Assembly: GCA_905182585.1 (NCBI GenBank)
Contig: CAJJCC010000033.1
Location: 1 to 43,647, forward strand
From: an uncultured Flavobacteriales bacterium
GTDB lineage: Bacteria > Bacteroidota > Bacteroidia > Flavobacteriales_C > GCA-002722245
DNA length: 43,647 nt
Reading direction: 5' to 3'
Shown here in pieces: positions 34,031 to 42,571 of the stretch (the first letter of the stretch is position 1; each line of letters starts with the position of its first letter). A program made the position numbers and the translations under genes. The notes beneath the pieces were generated by a model, which saw only the letters and a program-made list of their open reading frames with translations, made no database searches and was not told where the DNA came from.

Positions 34031-35125
34031 TTACCTTCCTGATTTTCCAAACTCCATTAAATAGGATTTGATAAAAGGCATTAATTCTCCATCCATAACG
34101 TGATTGATATTTGACGTCTCATGACCAGTTCTTACATCTTTAATTAATTTGTAAGGATGGAAAATGTAGTTTCTAATTTGAGATCCCCATTCAATATTCA
34201 TTTTGGAGCCTTCAATTAAATCAATTTCTTTTTGGCGTCGTCTCATTTCTAATTCATAAAGCTGAGACTTTAATAATTGCATAGCCTTTTCCTTATTTCC
34301 CAATTGAGAACGAGACTCTGTGTTTCTTATAATGATTCCAGAAGGCTTGTGCGTTAACCTAACTCCTGTTTCAACCTTGTTAACATTTTGCCCTCCAGCG
34401 CCCCCAGATCTAAAGGTGTCCCAAACAATATCCGAAGGAGGTATTTTTATGTCGATAGTGTTATCAATTACAGGGTATGCATAAACAGAAGCGAATGATG
34501 TGTGTCGTTTATTTGCTGAATCAAAAGGTGATAAACGAACTAGTCGATGAACTCCATTTTCTCCTTTTAAATAACCATATGCAAATTCACCTTCAAACTC
34601 CAAAGTACAAGATTTAATCCCTGCGGTTTCACCATCAGTATATTCAACTTCTTTAACCTTGAAACCGTTTTTTTCTCCCCACATAATATACATTCTCATA
34701 ATCATGGACGCCCAATCTTGAGATTCTGTACCTCCGGCTCCTGAGTTAATTTCAACGATACAATTAAGTAAGTCTTCTTTTTCTCCAAGCATGTTTTTCA
34801 GCTCTAAGGCTTCCAATAATTCTATTGCGTATGCTTCAGCTTCCGCAACTTCCTCTTCAGCAACTTCTTCAAGTTCAAAAAAATCACGTAAAACATTAAC
34901 ATCTTCTAAAGCAGACTTAACGCCTTCGTATTCTTCAATCCATGCCTTTTTATTTTTTATAAGCTTTAGGGTTACTTCAGCATCTTTAGGCTTATTCCAA
35001 AATTCAGGAGCTTGAGTTTTTTCCTCTTCATTCTGAATTTCTATAGCTTTTTTGTCCAATTCTAGGTATCCTCTTAATGCTTCCAAGCGTTTTACCAGGT
35101 CTTTGAGTTGTTCAGCTGTTACCAT
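34031..35125 (-). CDS. prfB: Peptide chain release factor 2, no programmed frameshift
   Basis: RF2 reads UAA and UGA stop codons. The 364 residues are full length in one frame. The stop-codon recognition motif Ser199-Pro200-Phe201 ('[16 protein letters not shown]') and the peptidyl-tRNA hydrolysis motif Gly244-Gly245-Gln246 ('[15 protein letters not shown]') are intact. At the position of the usual +1 frameshift (CUU UGA C after LRGYL) the gene reads CTA GAA TTG GAC, continuing as Glu-Leu-Asp without any in-frame UGA. RF2 autoregulation by frameshifting is therefore absent. arsC follows after 20 bases. Confidence 0.97.
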   Translation of the reverse strand: MVTAEQLKDLVKRLEALRGYLELDKKAIEIQNEEEKTQAPEFWNKPKDAEVTLKLIKNKKAWIEEYEGVKSALEDVNVLRDFFELEEVAEEEVAEAEAYAIELLEALELKNMLGEKEDLLNCIVEINSGAGGTESQDWASMIMRMYIMWGEKNGFKVKEVEYTDGETAGIKSCTLEFEGEFAYGYLKGENGVHRLVRLSPFDSANKRHTSFASVYAYPVIDNTIDIKIPPSDIVWDTFRSGGAGGQNVNKVETGVRLTHKPSGIIIRNTESRSQLGNKEKAMQLLKSQLYELEMRRRQKEIDLIEGSKMNIEWGSQIRNYIFHPYKLIKDVRTGHETSNINHVMDGELMPFIKSYLMEFGKSGR

Positions 35126-35193
35126 TAGTTTATTTTTGTAAGAGAATATTCCAAAATTGGAAGAACTAAATTAATTAATCCTTTTCAGTTGCC

Positions 35194-36159
35194 ATGGCAA
35201 AATTGGTAAAAACTAACCCAGCAGACCTATTAAACTTACAAAGTGGGGACTATGCACATTTTGTTCAAGATGGAATAGCGATCAACGATGTTATAACATT
35301 TGAACCGCGCCATCACGTTAATAATACCCATAAAACGCGAAATATAAGAGGTGTTCGAATATTCTTGAATATATTACTTTCTATAATCGTTTTCTCGCTA
35401 GCTCTAATTACGGGGTTTTATCCTATCAGCTTGCTGCTTTTTATGGCTATATTCGATCTTAGAAGTATTAAGCGTATTAATTTGCCTTTAAATCTTTCAG
35501 ATTTTATCCCTTATGACAATATTGAAGAGGTTAAAATGATAAGAGGGAAATTAGGGTTTAATTATGCTCATATTATTGTAAAAGCCGAAAAAGGAAACCG
35601 TTCAATTCGGAAATTAAAATTATACGATAGTCAATCTGGTTGGGATAGAGCTGTTGTTCTTTTTAGACGAATTGGTAAATTGAATTTGAAAGAAGAAGTA
35701 GCTAAAGACTTTTCTGGCTTGAAAAAAATAACAGTTGGGAATGGAATAGAATACGCTGTAGAAGGTGATGAACTTTTTTTAATTGAAAACGGGAAGTATA
35801 AAGAGGAAAGAGAGGATCCCTATAAATACTTTCGTTTCGTAGCTATTATTGGTGTTCTTGCTAGTTTAGGGGCTGCTGGATCAAAGGTTAGAATGATTAT
35901 TGAAAATCACGAATATCAATTCGTTGATTATTTAGTAGTTGTTTTCTTTATCTTTTTAGCGAATATTCCGTTTCAGTTTGTTAGAAAAACAAGACCTACT
36001 GTGATTCATAAATCTGAAGTAATTGGATTTAAAATCAAAAGAAAGAAGTTTAAGATTACGTTAAAAGGATGGAAGGTTTTTTCATTAGTCGTGAAACATG
36101 ACTTAAAGTTTTTCACTCCCGAGGATATTAAATTATTAAAAGAATTTGTAGAAAGATGA
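35194..36159 (+). CDS. Integral membrane protein with two similar halves, function unknown
   Basis: The 321 residues contain two hydrophobic hairpins, at about 53-88 ('FLNILLSIIVFSLALITGFY...LLLFMAIF') and about 215-262 ('FVAIIGVLASLGA...LVVVFFIFLANIPF'). Each half opens with a similar soluble stretch ('SGDYAHFVQDGIAIN' and 'NGIEYAVEGDELFLIENGKY') and closes with a basic beta-rich stretch ('IEEVKMIRGKLGFNYAHIIV' and 'VIGFKIKRKKFKITLKGW'), resembling PH-like YcxB-type domains. I infer an internal duplication. No catalytic motif is visible. The stop overlaps the DUF4286 start by 4 bases (ATGA), and rsmA follows. Confidence 0.7.
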   Translation: MAKLVKTNPADLLNLQSGDYAHFVQDGIAINDVITFEPRHHVNNTHKTRNIRGVRIFLNILLSIIVFSLALITGFYPISLLLFMAIFDLRSIKRINLPLNLSDFIPYDNIEEVKMIRGKLGFNYAHIIVKAEKGNRSIRKLKLYDSQSGWDRAVVLFRRIGKLNLKEEVAKDFSGLKKITVGNGIEYAVEGDELFLIENGKYKEEREDPYKYFRFVAIIGVLASLGAAGSKVRMIIENHEYQFVDYLVVVFFIFLANIPFQFVRKTRPTVIHKSEVIGFKIKRKKFKITLKGWKVFSLVVKHDLKFFTPEDIKLLKEFVER

Positions 36160-36464
36160 TTACATTAAGTATTACTACAGCTGTAGATGAAAGCATTGAA
36201 AATGATTGGTTGGACTATATGAAAACCGACCACATTTCATTATTGATGAAAACAGAGCTTTTTAAAGATTTTAGGTTAGTTAGAATAATTCCAGGTCAAG
36301 GAGTTGATCTTTCTTATAATTTACAATTAAGATTAGAAGGACATAAAGAATTAAACGAGTTTAGAAGTCAACACGAAGCAACTTTTGTTAATTTGGAAGG
36401 GAAACGATTTGGCGGCAAATATGCTGTTTTTCATAGTGTTTTAGAGCATGAGTTAGAGGGTTAA
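36156..36464 (+). CDS. DUF4286 family protein
   Basis: The 102 residues match the small DUF4286 family of Bacteroidota: 'VDESIENDWLDYMKTDHI' near the N-terminus and 'RFGGKYAVFHSVLE' at the end. It looks like a ferredoxin-like alpha/beta barrel dimer similar to EthD or ABM folds, which is inferred from the pattern only. The function is unknown. It is translationally coupled to the upstream membrane protein (ATGA overlap) and lies 9 bases before rsmA, with which the family is often linked. Confidence 0.85.
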   Translation: MITLSITTAVDESIENDWLDYMKTDHISLLMKTELFKDFRLVRIIPGQGVDLSYNLQLRLEGHKELNEFRSQHEATFVNLEGKRFGGKYAVFHSVLEHELEG

Positions 36465-36473
36465 AAAAATATT

Positions 36474-37241
36474 ATGAGAGTAGTAAGAGCAAAAAAACAT
36501 CTTGGTCAACATTTCCTTACAGATGAAGGAATAGCCCAGAAAATTGGTGAAACTTTAATCCATCGTGATAAATATGATGGAATTGTTGAAGTTGGACCTG
36601 GGATGGGTATGATGACAAAGTATGTTAAAGCTGCTTATCCAGATCATGAATTAAAGTTAATTGAGTTAGATAGAGAGAGTGTTGCTTATTTAGGTGAGCA
36701 TTATAGTGACATTCCTGTAATTAATGAAGATTTCCTTAGTATGAATATTAAGGGATTGTTTGATGGACAGTTTGCTGTTATAGGTAATTATCCTTACAAT
36801 ATATCCTCTCAAATTATTTTTAAGGTTCTTGAGAACAAAGAGTTTATTCCGGAAATGACCGGAATGTTTCAGAAAGAAGTTGCTGAGCGAATTTGTGAAG
36901 GACCAGGAAATAAAACTTACGGTGTAATAAGTGTTCTTATTCAAGCTTACTATGATGCTGAGTATTTATTTACGGTTGATGAGCATGTGTTTAATCCACC
37001 TCCAAAAGTAAAGAGTGGAGTTCTTCGATTAACACGCAGGGATAATCCTATAACTTGTGATCATGGAGCTTTTCGTCAAGTTGTAAAAATGTCTTTTAAT
37101 CAAAGACGAAAGATGTTAAGGAAAAGTTTAAAAAGTTTATTTACGCCAGAGCAGTTGACGCAAGAAATTTTCACTAAAAGACCAGAGCAATTATCTGTTG
37201 ATCAATTTGTAGGTTTAGTCGAAATGAGGGAAGATTTATAA
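36474..37241 (+). CDS. rsmA: 16S rRNA dimethyladenosine transferase
   Basis: RsmA (KsgA) dimethylates two adjacent adenosines near the 3' end of 16S rRNA. The 255 residues include 'KKHLGQHFLTDEGIAQKI' at the N-terminus, the AdoMet motif 'VEVGPGMGMMTKYV' (about 38-51), the target-base motif 'GNYPYNISSQI' (Asn-Tyr-Pro-Tyr, about 103-113) and the C-terminal 'FNQRRKMLRKSL'. It is third in a run with the membrane protein and DUF4286. An 8-bp hairpin overlaps its stop codon. Confidence 0.97.
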   Translation: MRVVRAKKHLGQHFLTDEGIAQKIGETLIHRDKYDGIVEVGPGMGMMTKYVKAAYPDHELKLIELDRESVAYLGEHYSDIPVINEDFLSMNIKGLFDGQFAVIGNYPYNISSQIIFKVLENKEFIPEMTGMFQKEVAERICEGPGNKTYGVISVLIQAYYDAEYLFTVDEHVFNPPPKVKSGVLRLTRRDNPITCDHGAFRQVVKMSFNQRRKMLRKSLKSLFTPEQLTQEIFTKRPEQLSVDQFVGLVEMREDL

Positions 37242-37260
37242 TTGCAGAAAACGCAATTAT
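37238..37260 (+). terminator. Hairpin at the end of rsmA, weak terminator candidate
   Basis: ATAATTGC (37238-37245) and GCAATTAT (37253-37260) enclose AGAAAAC and overlap the rsmA TAA. Only AAAATTTT follows, without a proper T tract, so termination efficiency is doubtful. Confidence 0.35.
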
Positions 37261-37330
37261 AAAATTTTAACTTGTTCAAATTAATTTCTAAACATCGTTT
37301 AATAATCATTTCTTTGGATAAAGATTTGAG

Positions 37331-37918
37331 ATGAAACGAACTATTACTATTTGTTTATTAATGATATCAATTCTTTCTTTTTCTAGGAAAGACGTTTACG
37401 TTTTGGTTTGGGGAAGTTCGCAAACTAAAACTGGAGCTGGGCATTGTTCTATTGCTTTTAAGGATTCAGGTGGGTTTCATTATTTTTCACATTATCCTAA
37501 TTCAATTGTAGGAACAATTGATACGTTACTTTTGGATTTCAAGAGCTTACAATCATTTGACAAGGAAATTCTAGGGATTCAAATAAATAATCCAAATTTA
37601 ATATTGAAATTCGAAGTGTCCAATAAGGAGTTTATTGACATGAAGCTTTTTGCAAAAAGAAGTGTGAAACGTTCATGGACTTTATTCCTTTTTAATTGCG
37701 CTGACTTTGTAAAAGGGATATTCAGAAATTCTGATTATGATACAGGTTTAGCTTTTGGGATTAGTACTCCGGTTGAATTGGTGAAAGATATAAAAGACCA
37801 TAATGTTAGTCAATTTTTAAAAGGTAACATTATTACCATTAAAGGATTCGTTTACCCATTTCTTTTAAATGAACCAAGAGCAGTTCCGTTTACTTTGAGG
37901 AAGTGGATAGGTTTTTAA
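37331..37918 (+). CDS. Putative secreted cysteine-hydrolase with permuted papain (NlpC/P60, LRAT-like) fold
   Basis: The 195 residues begin with a signal peptide (about 1-18, 'ICLLMISILSFS'). The mature part has 'DVYVLVWGSSQTKTGAGHCSI' with His38, then much later 'LFLFNCADFVKGIF' with Asn122-Cys123. A GH.S motif preceding an NC..FV motif is the order in circularly permuted papain-fold proteins such as YiiX/YaeF and LRAT relatives, where His comes before Cys. Substrate candidates include peptidoglycan peptides or lipids; nothing here decides. The family call is by motif only. It stands alone between rsmA and a barrel-like protein gene. Confidence 0.55.
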   Translation: MKRTITICLLMISILSFSRKDVYVLVWGSSQTKTGAGHCSIAFKDSGGFHYFSHYPNSIVGTIDTLLLDFKSLQSFDKEILGIQINNPNLILKFEVSNKEFIDMKLFAKRSVKRSWTLFLFNCADFVKGIFRNSDYDTGLAFGISTPVELVKDIKDHNVSQFLKGNIITIKGFVYPFLLNEPRAVPFTLRKWIGF

Positions 37919-38036
37919 AGCCAAATAGGTGTTATTGGAGAGCTAATCGGTGATTTTCGATTGGTGTAAAACGACTTTTTTTTAGTTACGAATTAGGTTT
38001 TATTCACTAAATTAGGTTCATACTAAATGATTATAG

Positions 38037-39047
38037 ATGAATATTTTTACCGTAATTTTTATAGGTTTTTCTTTTGTCGGATTTACGCAAAAATCGGAAT
38101 ATGATTATAATATCAAGGAAAATAATTTAGAGAAGCATCCTATAGATTTTTCAATAAAATTGAATCCTATTTTTGCTGACGTTAGTAATGATAACTCTGT
38201 GTTAGGATTTAATACTGAATTTCATTTCCGTATGAATACTATAATGTCATTTTATGGAGGCTATAATGGAAGTTATTTTAATATAAAACCAGAAGTGGTA
38301 AAAGCGAACTCTACTGATAAAGCATATAATGGTGTTGCTGATGATTATGTTCCTTATAAATACTTCAATGGTGTTGTAACCTTGTTTTTATGGACAGAGA
38401 TTTATGAGGGTAAATCAAAAGTTAGTTTGCCTAGTGAAATTCGAAATGGGAATAAACAACGTTACTTCTTAGAGCTTGATAAAATTGATAAATTACGTCA
38501 AGTAGGCCTCAGGCTAGGAGGAGGAGCTTATCAAGGTCAGGTTATAGAGAAAGATTTAGAGTTTGATGGTAATAACGATACGGAATTTATAAATTACTTG
38601 TTAAATACCGCAGGTGATAATTATTCAAACATAAAGTATTCCTTGTTTTCTGGAGGTTTATCATATGAGAAAATTAATCACTTATCTGTGAATGTAAAGG
38701 ATAGTATAGGGATTCGAAATAAAAAGAATCATTGGAGGATTTATGGTGATATGTTGTATGCTCAAAATATGGTCATAGGGGATATACTATTTACTTGGCA
38801 CGACGGATCAGAGAAACAGTCAGCAGTGTACGACCTACAGAAGTTTACTGGCCCAGAGAAGGATAATTATTTCGACGCGAAACTTTTTGGATATAGAGTA
38901 GGTTTTGATTTTAACAGCACGAGTAAAGTAGGTTATTGTTATGGCATTGAATTAGGAAGTAGGCCTGGTACTGGCTCTTTTCTAGCTAGAACCTATTTGA
39001 ATGTTAAAGTTGGTATGTCGCTTAACTTTAATGTGGTTAAGTACTGA
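38037..39047 (+). CDS. Exported protein, probably outer-membrane beta barrel, unknown function
   Basis: The 336 residues start with a signal peptide (about 1-18, ending FVGFTQ). The rest alternates hydrophobic and polar residues in short strands ('LGFNTEFHFRMNTIMSFYGGY', 'VGLRLGGGAYQGQVIE', 'WRIYGDMLYAQNMVIG', 'TYLNVKVGMSLNFNVVKY'), consistent with a barrel. The final strand ends in Tyr rather than Phe. I do not recognise the family. It is bounded by 118 bases upstream and a bidirectional terminator downstream, so it is probably transcribed alone. Confidence 0.7.
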   Translation: MNIFTVIFIGFSFVGFTQKSEYDYNIKENNLEKHPIDFSIKLNPIFADVSNDNSVLGFNTEFHFRMNTIMSFYGGYNGSYFNIKPEVVKANSTDKAYNGVADDYVPYKYFNGVVTLFLWTEIYEGKSKVSLPSEIRNGNKQRYFLELDKIDKLRQVGLRLGGGAYQGQVIEKDLEFDGNNDTEFINYLLNTAGDNYSNIKYSLFSGGLSYEKINHLSVNVKDSIGIRNKKNHWRIYGDMLYAQNMVIGDILFTWHDGSEKQSAVYDLQKFTGPEKDNYFDAKLFGYRVGFDFNSTSKVGYCYGIELGSRPGTGSFLARTYLNVKVGMSLNFNVVKY

Positions 39048-39061
39048 GGAAGTAAAGTTCC

Positions 39062-39100
39062 AAAAAAAAATTCTCATTCGATAAGAATGAGAATTTTTTT
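39062..39100. terminator. Bidirectional terminator between the barrel-like gene and the response regulator
   Basis: AAAAATTCTCATTC (39066-39079) pairs with GAATGAGAATTTTT (39085-39098) around GATAA, with A and T tracts on both flanks. It separates convergent genes only 69 bases apart. Confidence 0.93.
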
Positions 39101-39116
39101 GGATAGTCATTATTGT

Positions 39117-40292
39117 TTAGGATTGGCTTAATGGTTGAGCGAAGGATATCACATCAGTTGCTGTAATTTCATTACCGCAAAGTATAATTAATCGTTCCAT
39201 AACGTTTCTAAATTCACGAATATTTCCAGTCCAATTTATTTTTTGAAGTTCAATTAAAGCCCGTTTATTTACTGTTTTAATAGCAACGCTGTGTTCTGCA
39301 CAAATTTGTTTTGTGAAGAAATCGGTAAGTAAAGGGATATCTTCTTTACGATCATTTAAAGACGGGTTTTGGATTACAATGACACTCAATCTATGGTATA
39401 AATCTTCTCTAAAATTTCCATTTGAAATTTCAGATTTTAAATCTTTATTAGTTGCGGCAATTACTCTTACATCAACTTTGATTTCTTTTTCCCCACCAAC
39501 TCTTGTGATCTTGTTTTCTTGAAGAGCTCTTAATACCTTAGCTTGAGCTGATAAACTCATATCTCCAATTTCATCTAAAAATAAAGTTCCACCACTTGCG
39601 TTTTCGAAATTACCTTTACGTTGTTTATGAGCAGAAGTAAAAGCTCCTTTTTCATGCCCGAATAATTCGGATTCGATTAACTCAGAAGGGATTGCAGCGC
39701 AATTAACTTCGATTAAACTTCCTTTTGAACGTTGGCTTTTTTCATGAATTTGACGAGCAACTAATTCTTTTCCAGATCCATTACCACCTGTAATTAAAAC
39801 TCTAGCATCTGTAGCAGCAACCTTATCTATGACATCAATAACGTTTTTAATAGCTGTAGATTCTCCAATTATATTGGCAGATTTAACTTTGTTTAGCTTT
39901 TTCTTTAAAACCTTAGTTTCTTCCACTAAGTTATTCTTATCTATTGCATTTCGGACAGTAACTAAAAGTCTATTTAAATCGGGTGGTTTTGGGATGTAAT
40001 CAAATGCTCCTTTTTTTAGAGCATCAACAGCAGTATCAATAGTGCCATGACCTGAAATCATCACGACAGCTGGATCGTATTTTAAATCTTGTAATTTTTC
40101 TAGTACTTCAAGACCATCCATTTTTGGCATTTTGATATCACAAAGAATAACATCGTATTCATTTTCTTGAGCCATTTTAAGTCCTTGTTCTCCGTCCTCA
40201 GCTTGATCGACTTTATATTTTTCAAACTCTAAAATCTCACTTAAAGTTCTTCTTATTGGTCTTTCGTCATCAATTACTAAAATATTTCCCAT
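39117..40292 (-). CDS. Sigma-54-type response regulator (NtrC family) lacking the C-terminal HTH domain
   Basis: The 391 residues have a receiver domain with Asp8, Asp9, phospho-acceptor Asp52, Ser80 and Lys102. An AAA+ domain follows: Walker A GGNGSGKE (169-176), sigma-54 contact loop GAFTSA (216-221, where GAFTGA is canonical) and Walker B 'GTLFLDEIGD' (235-244). It ends at 'GNIREFRNVMERLIILCGNEITATDVISFAQPLSQS', split over about 355-391, right after the AAA+ lid, with no FIS-type helix-turn-helix. It may act on sigma-54 holoenzyme without specific enhancer binding, as described for FlgR-type regulators; that is inference. No histidine kinase gene is adjacent. It follows the Ppx/GppA gene by 12 bases. 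Confidence 0.9.
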   Translation of the reverse strand: MGNILVIDDERPIRRTLSEILEFEKYKVDQAEDGEQGLKMAQENEYDVILCDIKMPKMDGLEVLEKLQDLKYDPAVVMISGHGTIDTAVDALKKGAFDYIPKPPDLNRLLVTVRNAIDKNNLVEETKVLKKKLNKVKSANIIGESTAIKNVIDVIDKVAATDARVLITGGNGSGKELVARQIHEKSQRSKGSLIEVNCAAIPSELIESELFGHEKGAFTSAHKQRKGNFENASGGTLFLDEIGDMSLSAQAKVLRALQENKITRVGGEKEIKVDVRVIAATNKDLKSEISNGNFREDLYHRLSVIVIQNPSLNDRKEDIPLLTDFFTKQICAEHSVAIKTVNKRALIELQKINWTGNIREFRNVMERLIILCGNEITATDVISFAQPLSQS

Positions 40293-40304
40293 ATCCTTAA
40301 TGTT

Positions 40305-41231
40305 TTAATTGTTCTTGAAAAAATCACTTGCAACACCTTCCTTAAGGGCATATCGAGCAAGTTTGAAGTGTTGAATATCTAACTTCCTCAAAAGAAAATT
40401 TACAAGTACTGTGCCAACTACAATCATTGGTGCTCTTTCCTTAATTAATCCTCTTATATAAAGCCGTTGTTTTAATGTTGAATTTAATATTGATTGATGA
40501 ATATTGTTGTACTCTTTTATGTCAAATATATAGTTCGAGGTTTTTATAAGATCATTAGACTTACCTAACTTATTTGCTATTATTTTTGCAAATGAGGTGA
40601 AAGATCCTGATGAGCCAACGAGTGTAATAATATTAAATTCCTTAAGTATATTAAATAATGGTAATAAAATATTGGCTATATGATGCTCAATTTCTGCGAT
40701 TTCGGATGTCGTAATTTTATCTGACTTTTGGTACTTTTCAAATAACCTTGCGGCACCAATTTCAAAACTTTTTTTCCAAAATATTTTTTGATTGTTACAT
40801 ATTATAAATTCAGTACTACCACCTCCTATATCCATTAAGAGAATAGGCTGCGCTTCGAAATCAAGTGATTCTCGAGCTCCTTCATATATGAATTTGGCTT
40901 CGGTATCCCCATTTATAATCTGGATTTCAATACTTGTCTCATCAAAAACTTTTTGAACAAAAGATAATTTATTACTTGCATTTCTTACTGCGGAAGTCGC
41001 AATCGCATGAATTGAATCAACTTTATATTCTAAACATAAAGCTTTGAATTCTTTTAAAGTCGTAATAGCTCTTAATATTGCATCTTCCTGGATGATGTTT
41101 TTATTAATACCTCCTTTGCCTAAAAAGACAAACTCTTTTGTGACTTTATCTAAAACTAGCCTATTCCTCGGTTTAGACGCAATTAACAAATTAAAAGTAT
41201 TTGTACCGATATCAATTACAGCTACTTTCAT
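40305..41231 (-). CDS. Ppx/GppA-family phosphatase
   Basis: The 308 residues form a short two-domain member of the actin-like Ppx/GppA family. 'VIDIGTNTFNLLIA' (about 5-18) and 'LLMDIGGGSTEFII' (about 131-144) are the two phosphate-binding loops; 'ATSAVRNASN' lies between. The family hydrolyses polyphosphate or pppGpp; short members without the C-terminal HD domain cannot be assigned to one activity. The frame extends to TTG 41234, but ATG 41231 ('MKVAVIDIG') is the natural start and shares one base with the permease stop (TGATG). It is third in the ABC-Ppx-regulator run. Confidence 0.92.
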   Translation of the reverse strand: MKVAVIDIGTNTFNLLIASKPRNRLVLDKVTKEFVFLGKGGINKNIIQEDAILRAITTLKEFKALCLEYKVDSIHAIATSAVRNASNKLSFVQKVFDETSIEIQIINGDTEAKFIYEGARESLDFEAQPILLMDIGGGSTEFIICNNQKIFWKKSFEIGAARLFEKYQKSDKITTSEIAEIEHHIANILLPLFNILKEFNIITLVGSSGSFTSFAKIIANKLGKSNDLIKTSNYIFDIKEYNNIHQSILNSTLKQRLYIRGLIKERAPMIVVGTVLVNFLLRKLDIQHFKLARYALKEGVASDFFKNN

Positions 41232-42571
41232 CAATTACTTTGTTTAAACCATTTCCAAATATTCCGATAACTTAATTTTTGTCCATACATTAATATAGCG
41301 GTTTTATAAACTTTAGCAGCAAACTTTGTGCTTAACCATACGGTTGTAAAAAGTAAAAGTATTGCAGTTAAAACTTGCCACCAATCCGTAGCCCAATTTA
41401 TAAAAGGCAATCTAGCAGCCATTACAATAGGTGAGGTTAGTGGGAACATTGAAGTGTAATAAACCAAATCTGAAGATGGATTATCCATTATTGTTGTAGC
41501 TATGACCATGCTAAGAATAATAGGGACTGTAATAGGTAGAATGAATTGTTGAGTTTCTGTATCTGGATTAGCGGCAGAACCAACTGCGGCAAAAAATGCT
41601 GCATATAATAAGAATCCTCCTATAAAGAGAAAAGGCATAATTATTAAAAATGTCGGCAGGTAACTTTTAACTCCTTCAATAGCATAAAGCGTATCCATTT
41701 CCTCTATTGAGAGTTGGGGAAGATTTGCATTTACTAAGTTGCCATCACTATCCATTATTTTTATCTGATCGTTAACAAGATTTGCGGTGTCAATATCAAC
41801 AAAGGATTGAATTGCACCGAAAAAGATGATCGAAGTGATTATAATTATTACAAATTGTGTTATTCCTACTAGTCCTATTCCTAGAATTTTACCCCACATT
41901 AGTTTGACGGGTTGAATGGAAGACAGCATAACTTCTATTATTCTGTTTGTTTTTTCCTCCATGACTCCCTTCATTACTTGAACTCCATATATAAGCACTA
42001 GTAAGTACATTAAAAATCCTCCAGCGAGGGATAGATAGGATTTTACTTCAGGGTTAAGTCCTTGTCCTTCATATTGTATGTTGCAAGAGTCACCTAGCCT
42101 CTTGTCTACTTTTTCAAGGTTTAGTTTTGTAACTCTGTATACTTGAATCTTTCTGAATATATCAAAGCAATCATTTTTGATAGTCTTTAAAACTCCAGGA
42201 CCTGGATGTCCATTATTATATAGTTGTCCGGGGCTATTGGATATCACACCGAAATTTTTATTTAAGTGTAATACCATTGTGTCGGAAGCATTTTCAAAGC
42301 GATCCGCTACCCTTTCAATGGTAGCACTTAAAGGCATATTCACGTATTTTATAAATTTCGAGCTTTTATCTCTTTCTAGTAAATCTCCTAGAGTGATCGT
42401 ATTATCAACTACTAAAACAGTTTTTTGTTTGAAGGTTGATTGCTGAATAAGAATTGGAGCGATAACTAATAATGCAATTATTATTGGGGTAATGATGGAT
42501 AGTACAATAAACGATTTTTTTTTAACCCTTGTCTTGAACTCTCTTTTTATGATTAGATTAAGTTTATTCAT
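41231..42571 (-). CDS. ABC-2 type transporter permease (NatB-like)
   Basis: The 446 residues have a first transmembrane helix after a basic N-terminus ('REFKTRVKKKSF', helix about 22-43). A large extracytoplasmic domain of about 140 residues follows, then about five further helices from about residue 180. 'MKGVMEEKTNRIIEVMLSS' and 'AAVGSAANPDTETQQFILPI' are typical of ABC-2 exporters of the NatB/YhaP type. Its partner ATPase gene ends immediately before its ATG, with no base between. Relatives export sodium, small molecules or peptides; the cargo is not readable here. The stop TGA overlaps the Ppx/GppA start. Confidence 0.9.
   Translation of the reverse strand: MNKLNLIIKREFKTRVKKKSFIVLSIITPIIIALLVIAPILIQQSTFKQKTVLVVDNTITLGDLLERDKSSKFIKYVNMPLSATIERVADRFENASDTMVLHLNKNFGVISNSPGQLYNNGHPGPGVLKTIKNDCFDIFRKIQVYRVTKLNLEKVDKRLGDSCNIQYEGQGLNPEVKSYLSLAGGFLMYLLVLIYGVQVMKGVMEEKTNRIIEVMLSSIQPVKLMWGKILGIGLVGITQFVIIIITSIIFFGAIQSFVDIDTANLVNDQIKIMDSDGNLVNANLPQLSIEEMDTLYAIEGVKSYLPTFLIIMPFLFIGGFLLYAAFFAAVGSAANPDTETQQFILPITVPIILSMVIATTIMDNPSSDLVYYTSMFPLTSPIVMAARLPFINWATDWWQVLTAILLLFTTVWLSTKFAAKVYKTAILMYGQKLSYRNIWKWFKQSN

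Noticed and set aside
39117-39160. The possibility that the response regulator is truncated by a frameshift
   Set aside because: Only about 17 bases separate its stop from a strong bidirectional terminator, leaving no room for a lost HTH; the short form looks native.
41232-41234. TTG start for the Ppx/GppA gene giving a Met-Met N-terminus
   Set aside because: The adjacent ATG at 41231 fits the family start MKVAVIDIG and the common TGATG coupling.
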